Assembly (NCBI GenBank): GCA_900551205.1
Contig: URUW01000007.1
Coordinates: forward strand, 1-21,198
DNA length: 21,198 nucleotides
Direction of reading: 5' to 3'
Origin: an uncultured Collinsella sp.
GTDB lineage: Bacteria > Actinomycetota > Coriobacteriia > Coriobacteriales > Coriobacteriaceae
Shown here piece by piece: positions 7,344 to 14,990 of this stretch. Below the pieces are notes generated by a model. The model was not told where the DNA came from and made no database searches. It was given only the letters and a program-made list of their open reading frames with translations. Both the position numbers and the translations under genes were made by a program. Position 1 is the stretch's first letter; every line of letters starts with the position of its first letter.

Positions 7344-8258
7344 ATGGGTACGGTGAGAAACGCGCGCGTTAACCAGGGCGGTCCCAAATGCGCCGGTATA
7401 GTGGGCCTGGGCCTCATCGGCGGCAGCTTTGCCCGCGGCTATGCGCAGGCGGGCGTCCGCGTGCTGGCCTGGGATCCCGACGATGACGTGATGACGGCCG
7501 CCAGCATGGGCACCGTCGCCGGCGAGCTCAACGACGAGACGCTCGGCGAATGCGACATCATCGTCCTTGCCTGCTATCCCGAGGCCTGCATCGAGTGGCT
7601 TGAGGCGCACGCCCAGGCGCTCGCCGATGCCACCGACACCGATGCCATCATGGGCCCCGTGGTGATTGACACCGTAGGCGTGAAGGGCATCGTATGCGAG
7701 CGTGCCTTTGAGCTCGCCCGCGAGCACGGTTTTTACTTTGTGGGCGCGCACCCCATGGCGGGCACCCAGTTCTCGGGCTACGCTCACTCCCGTGCCGACC
7801 TGTTCCAGGGCGCTCCCCTGGTACTCGTTCCGCCCGCGGTGGACGATGCGCTCAAGCTGGAGCTTTTAGGCCAGGTGCGCGAAATGGTGCGCCCCCTGGG
7901 CTTTGGCAAGTTCAGCGTGACCAGCGCTACCGAGCACGACCGCGTCATCGCCTTTACAAGCCAGCTTGCGCACGTGGTATCCAACGCCTACGTTAAAAGC
8001 CCGACCGCTCAGGTTCACCACGGTTTTTCGGCCGGCAGCTACCGCGACCTCACCCGCGTGGCGCACCTCAATCCGCAGATGTGGTCCGAGCTCATGATCG
8101 ACGACGCCGATGCGCTCGCCTTTGAGATCGACCATCTGATTGAATCGCTCGGCGCCTACAGCCGCGCCCTTAAGGAACGCGACCAGCGCTATCTGGAGAA
8201 TCTCCTTGCCGAGGGCGATCGCATCAAGCGCGCACTCGACGACGAGGCCTCCCACTAG
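7344..8258 (+). CDS. tyrA: Prephenate dehydrogenase
   Basis: Oxidative decarboxylation of prephenate to 4-hydroxyphenylpyruvate, the committed step to tyrosine. In the 304 residues the Rossmann motif GLGLIGGS is at 21-28. GAHPMAGTQFSGY begins near 134 and contains the conserved His, followed by TSATEHD and GSYRDLTRVA, all typical of TyrA. No chorismate mutase domain and no C-terminal ACT domain are visible, so chorismate mutase must be supplied by PheA, encoded downstream. ATG 7344 is preceded by GGAG overlapping the end of aroF; the intended aroF stop is three bases upstream, so the two are tightly coupled. Confidence 0.95.
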   Translation: MGTVRNARVNQGGPKCAGIVGLGLIGGSFARGYAQAGVRVLAWDPDDDVMTAASMGTVAGELNDETLGECDIIVLACYPEACIEWLEAHAQALADATDTDAIMGPVVIDTVGVKGIVCERAFELAREHGFYFVGAHPMAGTQFSGYAHSRADLFQGAPLVLVPPAVDDALKLELLGQVREMVRPLGFGKFSVTSATEHDRVIAFTSQLAHVVSNAYVKSPTAQVHHGFSAGSYRDLTRVAHLNPQMWSELMIDDADALAFEIDHLIESLGAYSRALKERDQRYLENLLAEGDRIKRALDDEASH

Positions 8259-8294
8259 ACAACCCATCACGCCAGGTCGAAAGGACCGAAGCTT

Positions 8295-9401
8295 ATGGCG
8301 ATTACCATCGATATCGACACTGCACGCCCCTATCAGGTGCATGTTGGCACGTTTTTGCTGGAGCAGGCGGGGCCGCTCGTGCGCGCCACCGCCGGCGGCA
8401 CCAAGGCCGTCATCGTGACGGACACCAACGTGGGCCCGCTCTACCAGATGCCCGTTAAGCAGAGCCTGGAGGCGTCAGGCTACGAGGTGAGCATCTGCAC
8501 CTTCGAGGCCGGCGAGGCCCATAAGCGCGCCGAGACCTACGTTGCCATTTTGGAGTTTGTGGCCGAGCACGAGCTTTCGCGCTCCGACGTGATCGTGGCA
8601 CTCGGCGGCGGCGTCGTGGGCGACGTGGCGGGCTTTGTGGCCGCCACCTACATGCGCGGCTGCAAGTTTGTGCAGGTCCCCACGAGCCTGCTCGCCATGG
8701 TTGATTCGTCGGTGGGCGGAAAGACGGCCATCGACCTCGCTGCCGGCAAGAACCTGGCCGGCGCCTTTTGGCAGCCGAGTGTGGTTATCGCCGACGTGGG
8801 GTGCCTGGCCACCCTCACGCCCGAGCAGTTCGCCGACGGCTGCGGCGAGGTCGTCAAGCACGCCGTAATCGCCGACCCGGAGCTTTTCGCCGAGCTGGAG
8901 AAGACCCCGCTCACGCTGGAGCTGCTCAACCAGGACGTGGCTCGCGTGGCGCTTATCATTGCCCGCAATATCGACATCAAGCGCGCCGTGGTCGTCGCCG
9001 ACGAGCGCGAAACCAACCAGCGCAAGCTCCTCAACTTTGGACACAGCGCCGGACACGCCGTCGAGGCCTGCGAGCACTTTGAGCTGGGACACGGCAACTG
9101 CGTGTCGATCGGCATGGGCATCATCACGCGCGCCGCGGCCCTGCACGGCGTCTGCGATGCCGCACTGCCCGGTCGTATTGAGGAACTCTGCGCCCGTCAT
9201 GGCCTCACGACCCGCTGTGACCTAGATGCCGATACCGTCTTTGCCGAGGCGCTCCACGACAAGAAGCGCGCGGGCGACACCATCGACCTGGTGATTCCGC
9301 ACGGCATTGGCCGCTGCAGCATCGACCGCACACCGCTTTCCACTTTCCACGAACTCATTACCGAGGGCCTCGGCCAGAAGGGAGACGCATCCGCATGCTA
9401 G
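8295..9401 (+). CDS. aroB: 3-dehydroquinate synthase
   Basis: Converts DAHP to 3-dehydroquinate using NAD+ and a divalent metal. It has 368 residues, the usual length. GGGVVGD (104-110) is the NAD-binding motif, DSSVGGKTA is at 137-145, and the metal ligands appear as Glu185 (GEVVKHA), His250 (NFGHSAGHA) and His266. ATG 8295 has AAAGGA nine bases upstream. It lies 36 bases after tyrA, and its last seven bases overlap the start of aroA. Confidence 0.97.
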   Translation: MAITIDIDTARPYQVHVGTFLLEQAGPLVRATAGGTKAVIVTDTNVGPLYQMPVKQSLEASGYEVSICTFEAGEAHKRAETYVAILEFVAEHELSRSDVIVALGGGVVGDVAGFVAATYMRGCKFVQVPTSLLAMVDSSVGGKTAIDLAAGKNLAGAFWQPSVVIADVGCLATLTPEQFADGCGEVVKHAVIADPELFAELEKTPLTLELLNQDVARVALIIARNIDIKRAVVVADERETNQRKLLNFGHSAGHAVEACEHFELGHGNCVSIGMGIITRAAALHGVCDAALPGRIEELCARHGLTTRCDLDADTVFAEALHDKKRAGDTIDLVIPHGIGRCSIDRTPLSTFHELITEGLGQKGDASAC

Positions 9402-10714
9402 CCCGCATCACCCCGTCCCCACTCAAGGGCACCGTTCCCGCCATCGCGTCCAAGTCGATGGCGCATCGCCTCATCATCTGCGCCGCGCTCGCCAACGGCG
9501 AGACACACGTCACCTGCAACACCACCTGTGCCGACATCGAGGCTACGGTGCGCTGCCTTACGGCACTCGGTGCCCGCATCGAGACCGTCGAGGATGGCTT
9601 CCAGGTCCACCCCACCATGAAGAGTGTTGAGTTTGGCCTGCTCAAGGCCCTTGCCGGCGGCACGCTTGACTGCGGTGAAAGCGGCTCCACGCTCCGCTTT
9701 ATGCTGCCTGTCGCCTGCGCGCTGGGTGCAGAAGCAACTTTTGTGGGTCAGGGGCGCTTGGGCGCCCGCCCGCTCTCCCCGCTCTCGGACGAGATCATCG
9801 CCGCCGGCTGCGACCTACAGGGTCTGGGCGGTTTTCCGCTCAAGACGAGCGGCCGCATGCGCCCGGGCACCTTTGTGCTTCCGGGCAACGTGAGCTCGCA
9901 GTATATCTCCGGCCTGCTGCTGGCAGCCCCGCTGCTGGCCCAGCCCTCCTGCGTGCAGGTAACCGGCCTCATCGAGAGCCGCCCCTACATCAACCTGACG
10001 ATACAGGCCATGAAGGCCTTTGGCGTCGAGGTCAACGTCGAGCGCATTCCGGCCAAGGACGGCCAGCCCGAGGTCACAAACTTCCGCGTGAGCAGTGGCT
10101 CGTACCGCACGCCCGGCAGCGTAGCCGTCGAGGGCGACTGGTCCAACGCCGCCTTTTGGCTGTGCGCCGGCGCCATCGGCACCGACCCAATCACCGTCGA
10201 GGGCGTGTCGCTAAGCTCCGCACAGGGCGACCGTAACGTGCTTGCCGCGCTTTCGCGCTTTGGCGCCCGCATCGTGCGCTCCACCAACGCCGCCACCGTG
10301 CAGTCCGACAAGCTCGCCGGCTTTGAGATGAGTGCCCACGACATTCCGGACCTGGTGCCCGTCATCTCAGCCGTGGCCTCGCTGGCACAGGGCCGCACCT
10401 TTATCCGCGATTGCGCCCGTCTGCGCATCAAGGAATCCGACCGTCTGGTCACCACCACCCGCGAGCTCACCGCGCTGGGCGCGCAGGTGCGCATTGCCGG
10501 CGATGACCTCATCATCAAGGGTGTCGATGCCTTCACCGGCGGCGAGGTCGATTCGCACAACGACCATCGCATCGCCATGATGGCCGCTATCGCCGCGAGC
10601 CGCGCCACCGGCGAGGTCGTGATCCACGGCGCCGAGGCCGTCAACAAGTCCTATCCCGATTTCTTCGACCACTACCGCCTGCTGGGCGGCAAGGTCACAC
10701 TCGAGGAGGAATAG
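9395..10714 (+). CDS. aroA: 3-phosphoshikimate 1-carboxyvinyltransferase (EPSP synthase)
   Basis: Transfers the enolpyruvyl group of PEP to shikimate-3-phosphate. It has 439 residues. Substrate-binding K20-S21 and R25 (ASKSMAHR) are present, as are the PEP loop GESGSTLR at 94-101, the catalytic Asp near 319 in DIPD, KESDR near 346, and the C-terminal NDHRIAM. The PEP loop differs from the E. coli NAGTAMRP form (Phe where E. coli has Pro101). ATG 9395 overlaps the aroB stop by seven bases; AAGGGAG lies ten bases upstream. Confidence 0.97.
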   Translation: MLARITPSPLKGTVPAIASKSMAHRLIICAALANGETHVTCNTTCADIEATVRCLTALGARIETVEDGFQVHPTMKSVEFGLLKALAGGTLDCGESGSTLRFMLPVACALGAEATFVGQGRLGARPLSPLSDEIIAAGCDLQGLGGFPLKTSGRMRPGTFVLPGNVSSQYISGLLLAAPLLAQPSCVQVTGLIESRPYINLTIQAMKAFGVEVNVERIPAKDGQPEVTNFRVSSGSYRTPGSVAVEGDWSNAAFWLCAGAIGTDPITVEGVSLSSAQGDRNVLAALSRFGARIVRSTNAATVQSDKLAGFEMSAHDIPDLVPVISAVASLAQGRTFIRDCARLRIKESDRLVTTTRELTALGAQVRIAGDDLIIKGVDAFTGGEVDSHNDHRIAMMAAIAASRATGEVVIHGAEAVNKSYPDFFDHYRLLGGKVTLEEE

Positions 10715-10715
10715 C

Positions 10716-11813
10716 ATGTCCTCGACCTTTGGCAACGTCTTGCACTTAAGCATCTTCGGCCAGTCGCACTCCCCCGCCATCGGCTGCTCACTCGATGGCA
10801 TCCCGGCGGGCATCGCCGTGGACCAGGAGCAGCTGCAGGCCTTCCTTGGCCGTCGCGCCCCCGGTCGCGACGAGACCGCAACCAAGCGCCGCGAGGCTGA
10901 CGCCGCGCACATCATCGCCGGTGTTGTCGATGGACATACCACCGGCGCGCCCATCGCCGCGATTATCGAGAACACCAACACGCGCTCCAAGGATTACTCC
11001 GAGCTGCGCCGCAAGCCCCGTCCCGGACATGCGGACTTCCCTGCGCGCGTGAAGTATCACAACATGCACGATGTCGCCGGCGGCGGACACTTCTCCGGCC
11101 GCCTAACGGCACCCCTGTGCATCGCCGGCGGCATTGCGCTGCAGGCACTCGAGGCCCGCGGCATTAAAGTGATGGCGCATGTGGCGCAGATCGGCGGCAT
11201 CTCCGACCTGCCGATGGACGATATGGTCTATCGCGAGGCCGACCGCAAGGCGATCCTTACGAACGATCTGCCGTGCATTGACGCCGCCGCAGCCGGCCGC
11301 ATGCGCGAGGAGATCCTAGCCGCGCGCGACGAACTCGACAGCATCGGCGGCATCGTGGAGTGCGGCATTTACGGGCTTCCCGCAGGCATCGGCGACCCCA
11401 TGTTCAACGGCATCGAGAACCGCATCGCGCAAATCGCGTTTGGCATTCCCGCCGTAAAGGGCGTGGAGTTCGGCATGGGCTTTGCCGTGGCCGCCATGCG
11501 CGGCAGCGAGAACAACGATCCGTATCGAATCGATGCCGAGACCGGCGAGATCGAGGTCGAATCCAATAACGCCGGCGGCATCCTGGGCGGTATTTCGACC
11601 GGCGCTCCCGTCATGTGGCGCATGGCCGTAAAGCCGACGCCCTCAATTGGCCGCGAGCAGCAGACGGTGGACATGGACGCTATGGAAAATGCCGAGCTCT
11701 CGGTCCACGGCCGCCACGATCCCTGCATCGTCCCCCGAGCTGTCCCCGTAGCCGAAGCAGCCGCCGCCTTCGCCATCTGGGACGCCCTCCTCGAAGACGC
11801 CGCCCAGCGCTAA
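10716..11813 (+). CDS. aroC: Chorismate synthase
   Basis: Makes chorismate from EPSP with reduced FMN as cofactor. It has 365 residues. The family signatures are visible: GQSHSPAIG near residue 15 (the more usual form is GESHG), RPGHAD near 105, GGGHFSGR near 124, NNAGGILGG near 286 and RHDPCIVPRAVPV near 330. The start ATG lies one base after the aroA stop, with GAGGAGGA inside the end of aroA, so the two are translationally coupled. Confidence 0.97.
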   Translation: MSSTFGNVLHLSIFGQSHSPAIGCSLDGIPAGIAVDQEQLQAFLGRRAPGRDETATKRREADAAHIIAGVVDGHTTGAPIAAIIENTNTRSKDYSELRRKPRPGHADFPARVKYHNMHDVAGGGHFSGRLTAPLCIAGGIALQALEARGIKVMAHVAQIGGISDLPMDDMVYREADRKAILTNDLPCIDAAAAGRMREEILAARDELDSIGGIVECGIYGLPAGIGDPMFNGIENRIAQIAFGIPAVKGVEFGMGFAVAAMRGSENNDPYRIDAETGEIEVESNNAGGILGGISTGAPVMWRMAVKPTPSIGREQQTVDMDAMENAELSVHGRHDPCIVPRAVPVAEAAAAFAIWDALLEDAAQR

Positions 11814-11856
11814 CTACCAACCCCTCAACATCCCCCGACACGTGAAAGGGGTCTCC

Positions 11857-13002
11857 ATGGACCTTGCTGACATCCGCCAGGCCATCGATGGCATCGACAC
11901 CACGCTCCTCAACAGCTTTGTCGAGCGCATGGACATTGCCACCGAGGTCGCCAAGTCAAAAATCGAGATGGGCAAGGCCGTCTTCGACCCCGCCCGTGAG
12001 CGTTCCAAGCTCAACAACCTCGCCAGCCGCGCGCCCGAGCGCTACGAGGCGCAGACCATCACCCTGTTCCGTCTCCTCATGAGCATGAGCAAGGCCGCGC
12101 AGCAGCGCTACATCAACGAGCTCAAGGGCATCACGGTGTCGCAAAAGGCCCATGCCACGGCTGCAGCCTCCGACACGCCCTTCCCTCAAACGGCCACCGT
12201 CGCCTGCCAGGGCGTCGAGGGCGCTTACAGCCAAATCGCCGCATGCAAGCTCTTCGACGTGCCCGACATCGCGTTTTTCGAGACCTTCGAGGGCGTCATG
12301 CGTGCCGTGCGCGACGGCTTCTGCGAGTTTGGCGTGCTGCCCATCGAGAACTCCACCGCCGGCTCGGTCAACGCCGTCTACGACCTGCTCGCCCAGTTCG
12401 ACTTCCACATCGTGCGCTCGCTCCGCCTCAAAATCGACCACAACCTGCTCGTCAAGCCCGGCACCAAGCTTGCGGACGTGCACGAGGTCTACAGCCACGG
12501 CCAGGCCATTGCCCAATGCGCCGGCTTTATCGAGGCGCACGACCTGCAGGCCACCAAGTACCCCAACACGGCCATGTCGGCCGAGATGGTCGCCAGCTCC
12601 GAGCGCACCGATGTTGCCGCCATCGCATCGCGCAGCTGCGCCGCACTCTACGGCCTGGAGGTACTGGAGCCCAACATCCAGGACTCGGACAACAACTACA
12701 CGCGCTTTGTCGTCATCAGCCGCGAGCCACGCGTCTACCCCGGCGCCAACCGCACCTCGCTCATGATTACCACGGCCAACGAGCCGGGCGCACTCTATCG
12801 CGTACTCGAGCGCTTCTACGCGCTCAATATCAACCTCATCAAGCTCGAGAGCCGCCCCATCCCCGGGCACGACTTTGAGTTTATGTTCTACTTTGACCTG
12901 GACTGCCCCTTTGGCAGCAAGGCCCTCGATGACCTGCTCGATTCCATCGACGACGTGTGCGAGAGCTTCACCTACTTTGGCAGTTACACGGAGGTGCTCT
13001 AG
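11857..13002 (+). CDS. pheA: Bifunctional chorismate mutase / prephenate dehydratase
   Basis: P-protein: chorismate to prephenate to phenylpyruvate, the phenylalanine branch. It has 381 residues. The AroQ-type chorismate mutase helices are at 1-90, a linker at 91-112, prephenate dehydratase at 113-290 with the catalytic TRF at 282-284, and an ACT domain at 299-375 with the Phe-binding motifs GAL (311-313) and ESRP (331-334). The enzyme is therefore probably feedback-inhibited by phenylalanine. The frame is open from GTG 11842, but AAAGGGG sits five bases before ATG 11857, which I take as the start. It lies 43 bases after aroC, and its stop abuts the aroEK start. Its mutase also supplies prephenate to TyrA. 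Confidence 0.96.
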   Translation: MDLADIRQAIDGIDTTLLNSFVERMDIATEVAKSKIEMGKAVFDPARERSKLNNLASRAPERYEAQTITLFRLLMSMSKAAQQRYINELKGITVSQKAHATAAASDTPFPQTATVACQGVEGAYSQIAACKLFDVPDIAFFETFEGVMRAVRDGFCEFGVLPIENSTAGSVNAVYDLLAQFDFHIVRSLRLKIDHNLLVKPGTKLADVHEVYSHGQAIAQCAGFIEAHDLQATKYPNTAMSAEMVASSERTDVAAIASRSCAALYGLEVLEPNIQDSDNNYTRFVVISREPRVYPGANRTSLMITTANEPGALYRVLERFYALNINLIKLESRPIPGHDFEFMFYFDLDCPFGSKALDDLLDSIDDVCESFTYFGSYTEVL

Positions 13003-14253
13003 ATGACCGATGTCGCCGCAACCCGCCCCTACGGAGTGCTGGGCCGCGTGCTGGGCCACAGCTACACCCCGACCATCTACAAGGAGCTCGCGGGGCTCGA
13101 GTACGTACGATTTGAGCGCGAGCCCGAGGATCTTGAGGCCTTTATGACAGGCGACGAATGGGAGGGCACCAACGTGACCATCCCCTACAAGCGCGCCGTC
13201 ATGGAATACCTGGACGAGCTGAGTCCACTCGCCGAGCGTATGGGAAACGTCAACACCATCACGCGCCTGCCCGACGGCCGCCTGCGCGGCGATAATACCG
13301 ACTACTTCGGTTTTCAGTGCCTGGTCGAGGAGCTGGGGGTTGATGTTGCCGGCAAGAAGGCTCTCGTGCTCGGGGCCACCGGCGGCGCGGGTACTACGGC
13401 CAGTATGGTGCTCGGCGATCTGGGCGCCACCGTCGTGCCCGCGGGCCGCACGAGCGAGGTCAACTACGACAATATCTCGCAGCAGTCCGACGCTGCTCTG
13501 CTCGTCAACTGCACGCCCGCCGGCATGTTCCCCCACTGCCCCGACGCCCCCTGCACGCTCGAAGGGCTCGATGCGCTCGAAGGCGTTATCGACATTGTCT
13601 ACAACCCTGCCCGTACGGGCCTGATGCTCGAGGCCGAGCGCCGCGACATCCCCTGCATCGGCGGCCTGCTCATGCTCGTGGCCCAGGCGGCACAAGCCGT
13701 TGAGCGCTATACCGGCCAGGTCACCCCGCGTGAGCGCATCCTGGACGTAACGGAGCGCTTGTCACGCCGCGAACAGAACATCGCACTGATCGGCATGCCG
13801 GGCTCGGGCAAGACCCGCGTTGGTGAGCAGATTGCCCTGCTCACGGGACGCGAGCATATCGACCTGGACCGCGCCCTCGAGGAACGCCTGGGCATGCCCT
13901 GCGCCGACTTTATCGTCGAGCGCGGCGAGGCGGCCTTCCGCGAGCAGGAGACGGTGGCGCTGTCCGACATCTCCAAGCGCAGCGGCCTGGTGCTTTCCAC
14001 GGGCGGCGGCGTGGTCACGCGCGACGAGAACTACCCGCTACTGCACCAGAACAGCCAGATCGTGATGCTCAACCGCAAGCTCGACGAACTCGCCTACAAG
14101 GGACGCCCCATCACCGCCCGCGACGGTATCGACAAGCTGGCCGAGCAGCGCATGCCACACTACCGCGCCTGGGCCGACTACATCATCGACTCACGCGACT
14201 GCGCCGCCAACACCGCGGCCGCCGTCCTCGACACCCTCCCACCCGCTCTCTAA
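13003..14253 (+). CDS. aroE: Fused shikimate dehydrogenase - shikimate kinase
   Basis: 416 residues in one frame. Residues 1-245 are shikimate dehydrogenase: the substrate loop GHSYTP (18-23, usually HSxSP), NVTIPYK with catalytic Lys63, NTD with Asp100, nucleotide loop GATGGAG (124-130), AGRTSE, and a C-terminal Gln228 helix. After a linker, residues 258-416 are shikimate kinase: Walker A GMPGSGKT (264-271), DLD (287-289), FRE (Arg313), GGG (334-336) and RPI (368-370). The protein therefore catalyses two consecutive steps, dehydroshikimate to shikimate to shikimate-3-phosphate. ATG 13003 follows the pheA TAG directly, with GGAGGTG upstream. It is the last gene before the strong hairpin at 14256. 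An aroEK name would describe it best. Confidence 0.95.
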   Translation: MTDVAATRPYGVLGRVLGHSYTPTIYKELAGLEYVRFEREPEDLEAFMTGDEWEGTNVTIPYKRAVMEYLDELSPLAERMGNVNTITRLPDGRLRGDNTDYFGFQCLVEELGVDVAGKKALVLGATGGAGTTASMVLGDLGATVVPAGRTSEVNYDNISQQSDAALLVNCTPAGMFPHCPDAPCTLEGLDALEGVIDIVYNPARTGLMLEAERRDIPCIGGLLMLVAQAAQAVERYTGQVTPRERILDVTERLSRREQNIALIGMPGSGKTRVGEQIALLTGREHIDLDRALEERLGMPCADFIVERGEAAFREQETVALSDISKRSGLVLSTGGGVVTRDENYPLLHQNSQIVMLNRKLDELAYKGRPITARDGIDKLAEQRMPHYRAWADYIIDSRDCAANTAAAVLDTLPPAL

Positions 14254-14255
14254 CC

Positions 14256-14297
14256 AAAACCACCACAAAGGGGACAGGCACCTTTGTGGTGGTTTTT
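14256..14297 (+). terminator. Strong hairpin/terminator between aroEK and aroQ, REP-like
   Basis: A perfect 16-base stem (14256-14271 with 14281-14296), loop GGACAGGCA, and a T run at its 3' edge. It begins two bases after the aroEK stop and ends about 20 bases before the aroQ ATG. It could end the operon or reduce read-through into aroQ. The loop and its flanks contain GGGGACAGGCACC, which I recall as part of dispersed palindromic units in several bacteria. Confidence 0.8.
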
Positions 14298-14317
14298 CAA
14301 CTGCAAAGGAAGCAACC

Positions 14318-14755
14318 ATGAAAGCACTCGTCATTAACGGCCCCAACCTCAACATGCTCGGCATTCGCGAGCCAGGCATCTACGGCAGCGACAACTACGA
14401 TCGCTTAGTGCAGATCTGCCAGGAAGCGGGTGCCGCACAGGGCTTCGACGAGGTCGAGGTCTTCCAGTCTAACCACGAGGGCAGCATCGTCGACAAGATC
14501 CAGGAGGCTTACGGAAAGGTCGACGGCATCGTCATCAACCCGGCCGCCTACACGCACACAAGCGTGGCCATCCTGGACGCGCTCAAAGCCGTCGCCATCC
14601 CGGCTGTGGAGGTCCACATTAGCGCAGTCGAGACCCGCGAAGACTTCCGCCAGGTGAGCTACGCCCGTCTGGCCTGCTTCGCCACCATCACCGGAGAGGG
14701 CCTGAAGGGCTACGCCCACGCGTTGGAGCTGCTGAAAGAGCATCTCGAAAAGTAA
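14318..14755 (+). CDS. aroQ: 3-dehydroquinate dehydratase, type II
   Basis: Dehydrates 3-dehydroquinate to 3-dehydroshikimate, the one chorismate-pathway step not encoded in the operon upstream. It has 145 residues, the usual type II length for this dodecameric family. Motifs: GPNLNMLGIREPGIYG at the N-terminus with the lid Arg and catalytic Tyr, QSNHEG near 49, INPAAYTHTS near 72, and EVHIS with the catalytic His near 93. ATG 14318 has AAAGGA seven bases upstream. It lies 64 bases after aroEK, but a strong hairpin intervenes, so it is expressed by read-through or from a promoter inside aroEK that I cannot identify. Confidence 0.97.
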   Translation: MKALVINGPNLNMLGIREPGIYGSDNYDRLVQICQEAGAAQGFDEVEVFQSNHEGSIVDKIQEAYGKVDGIVINPAAYTHTSVAILDALKAVAIPAVEVHISAVETREDFRQVSYARLACFATITGEGLKGYAHALELLKEHLEK

Positions 14756-14815
14756 AATGCCAACCCCAACAAACAGCAGCGGCTTGCTCGCGCTCGGCTC
14801 CAGCAACACACAAGA

Positions 14816-14850
14816 TGAAAAAAGCCCAGACCACCCAACGGTCTGGGCTT
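14816..14850. terminator. Bidirectional terminator between aroQ and tRNA-Arg(UCU)
   Basis: An 11-base perfect stem (14822-14832 with 14840-14850) around a seven-base loop. On the minus strand six U's follow, giving a strong terminator for the tRNA. On the plus strand the tail is only CTTAATAAA, so termination of aroQ would be weaker. Confidence 0.85.
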
Positions 14851-14859
14851 AATAAACGA

Positions 14860-14936
14860 TGGTGCTCCATGGCGGATTCGAACCGTCGACCTTGGGATTA
14901 GAAGTCCCCTGCTCTATCCAACTGAGCTAATGGAGC
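14860..14936 (-). tRNA. tRNA-Arg, anticodon UCU
   Basis: Minus-strand cloverleaf of 77 bases with encoded CCA. The acceptor is GCTCCAT/ATGGAGC with discriminator A, the D arm GCTC...GAGC, the anticodon loop CTTCTAA (UCU, reading AGA/AGG), and the T loop TTCGAAT. Two stem positions do not pair: 27-43 (G-A) and 50-64 (A-C). Otherwise it is canonical. A terminator follows ten bases downstream. A TATAAT at 14988-14983 on the same strand could be its -10 box but has no good -35; read-through from the exporter genes upstream is the alternative. Confidence 0.93.
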
Positions 14937-14990
14937 AAATAACCGCACGCCCAAGCAAGCACAAGCCTGTCAGGCGCAAGTAATTATAAC

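Noticed and set aside
7084..7356. A new C-terminal domain on DAHP synthase, or a programmed frameshift
   Set aside because: The Cys/Pro/Thr-rich tail is the out-of-frame reading of the real C-terminus, and there is no slippery heptamer or stimulatory structure at GCGTGCC.
11956..13695. A 579-codon open frame antisense to pheA and aroEK
   Set aside because: It has no family features, its composition is that of a GC-rich shadow (Gly/Val/His/Ala), and both sense genes have clear catalytic motifs.
14254..14300. A riboswitch or attachment site in the aroEK-aroQ gap
   Set aside because: It is one simple perfect hairpin with a T run and no further conserved structure; a terminator or REP-like unit explains it.
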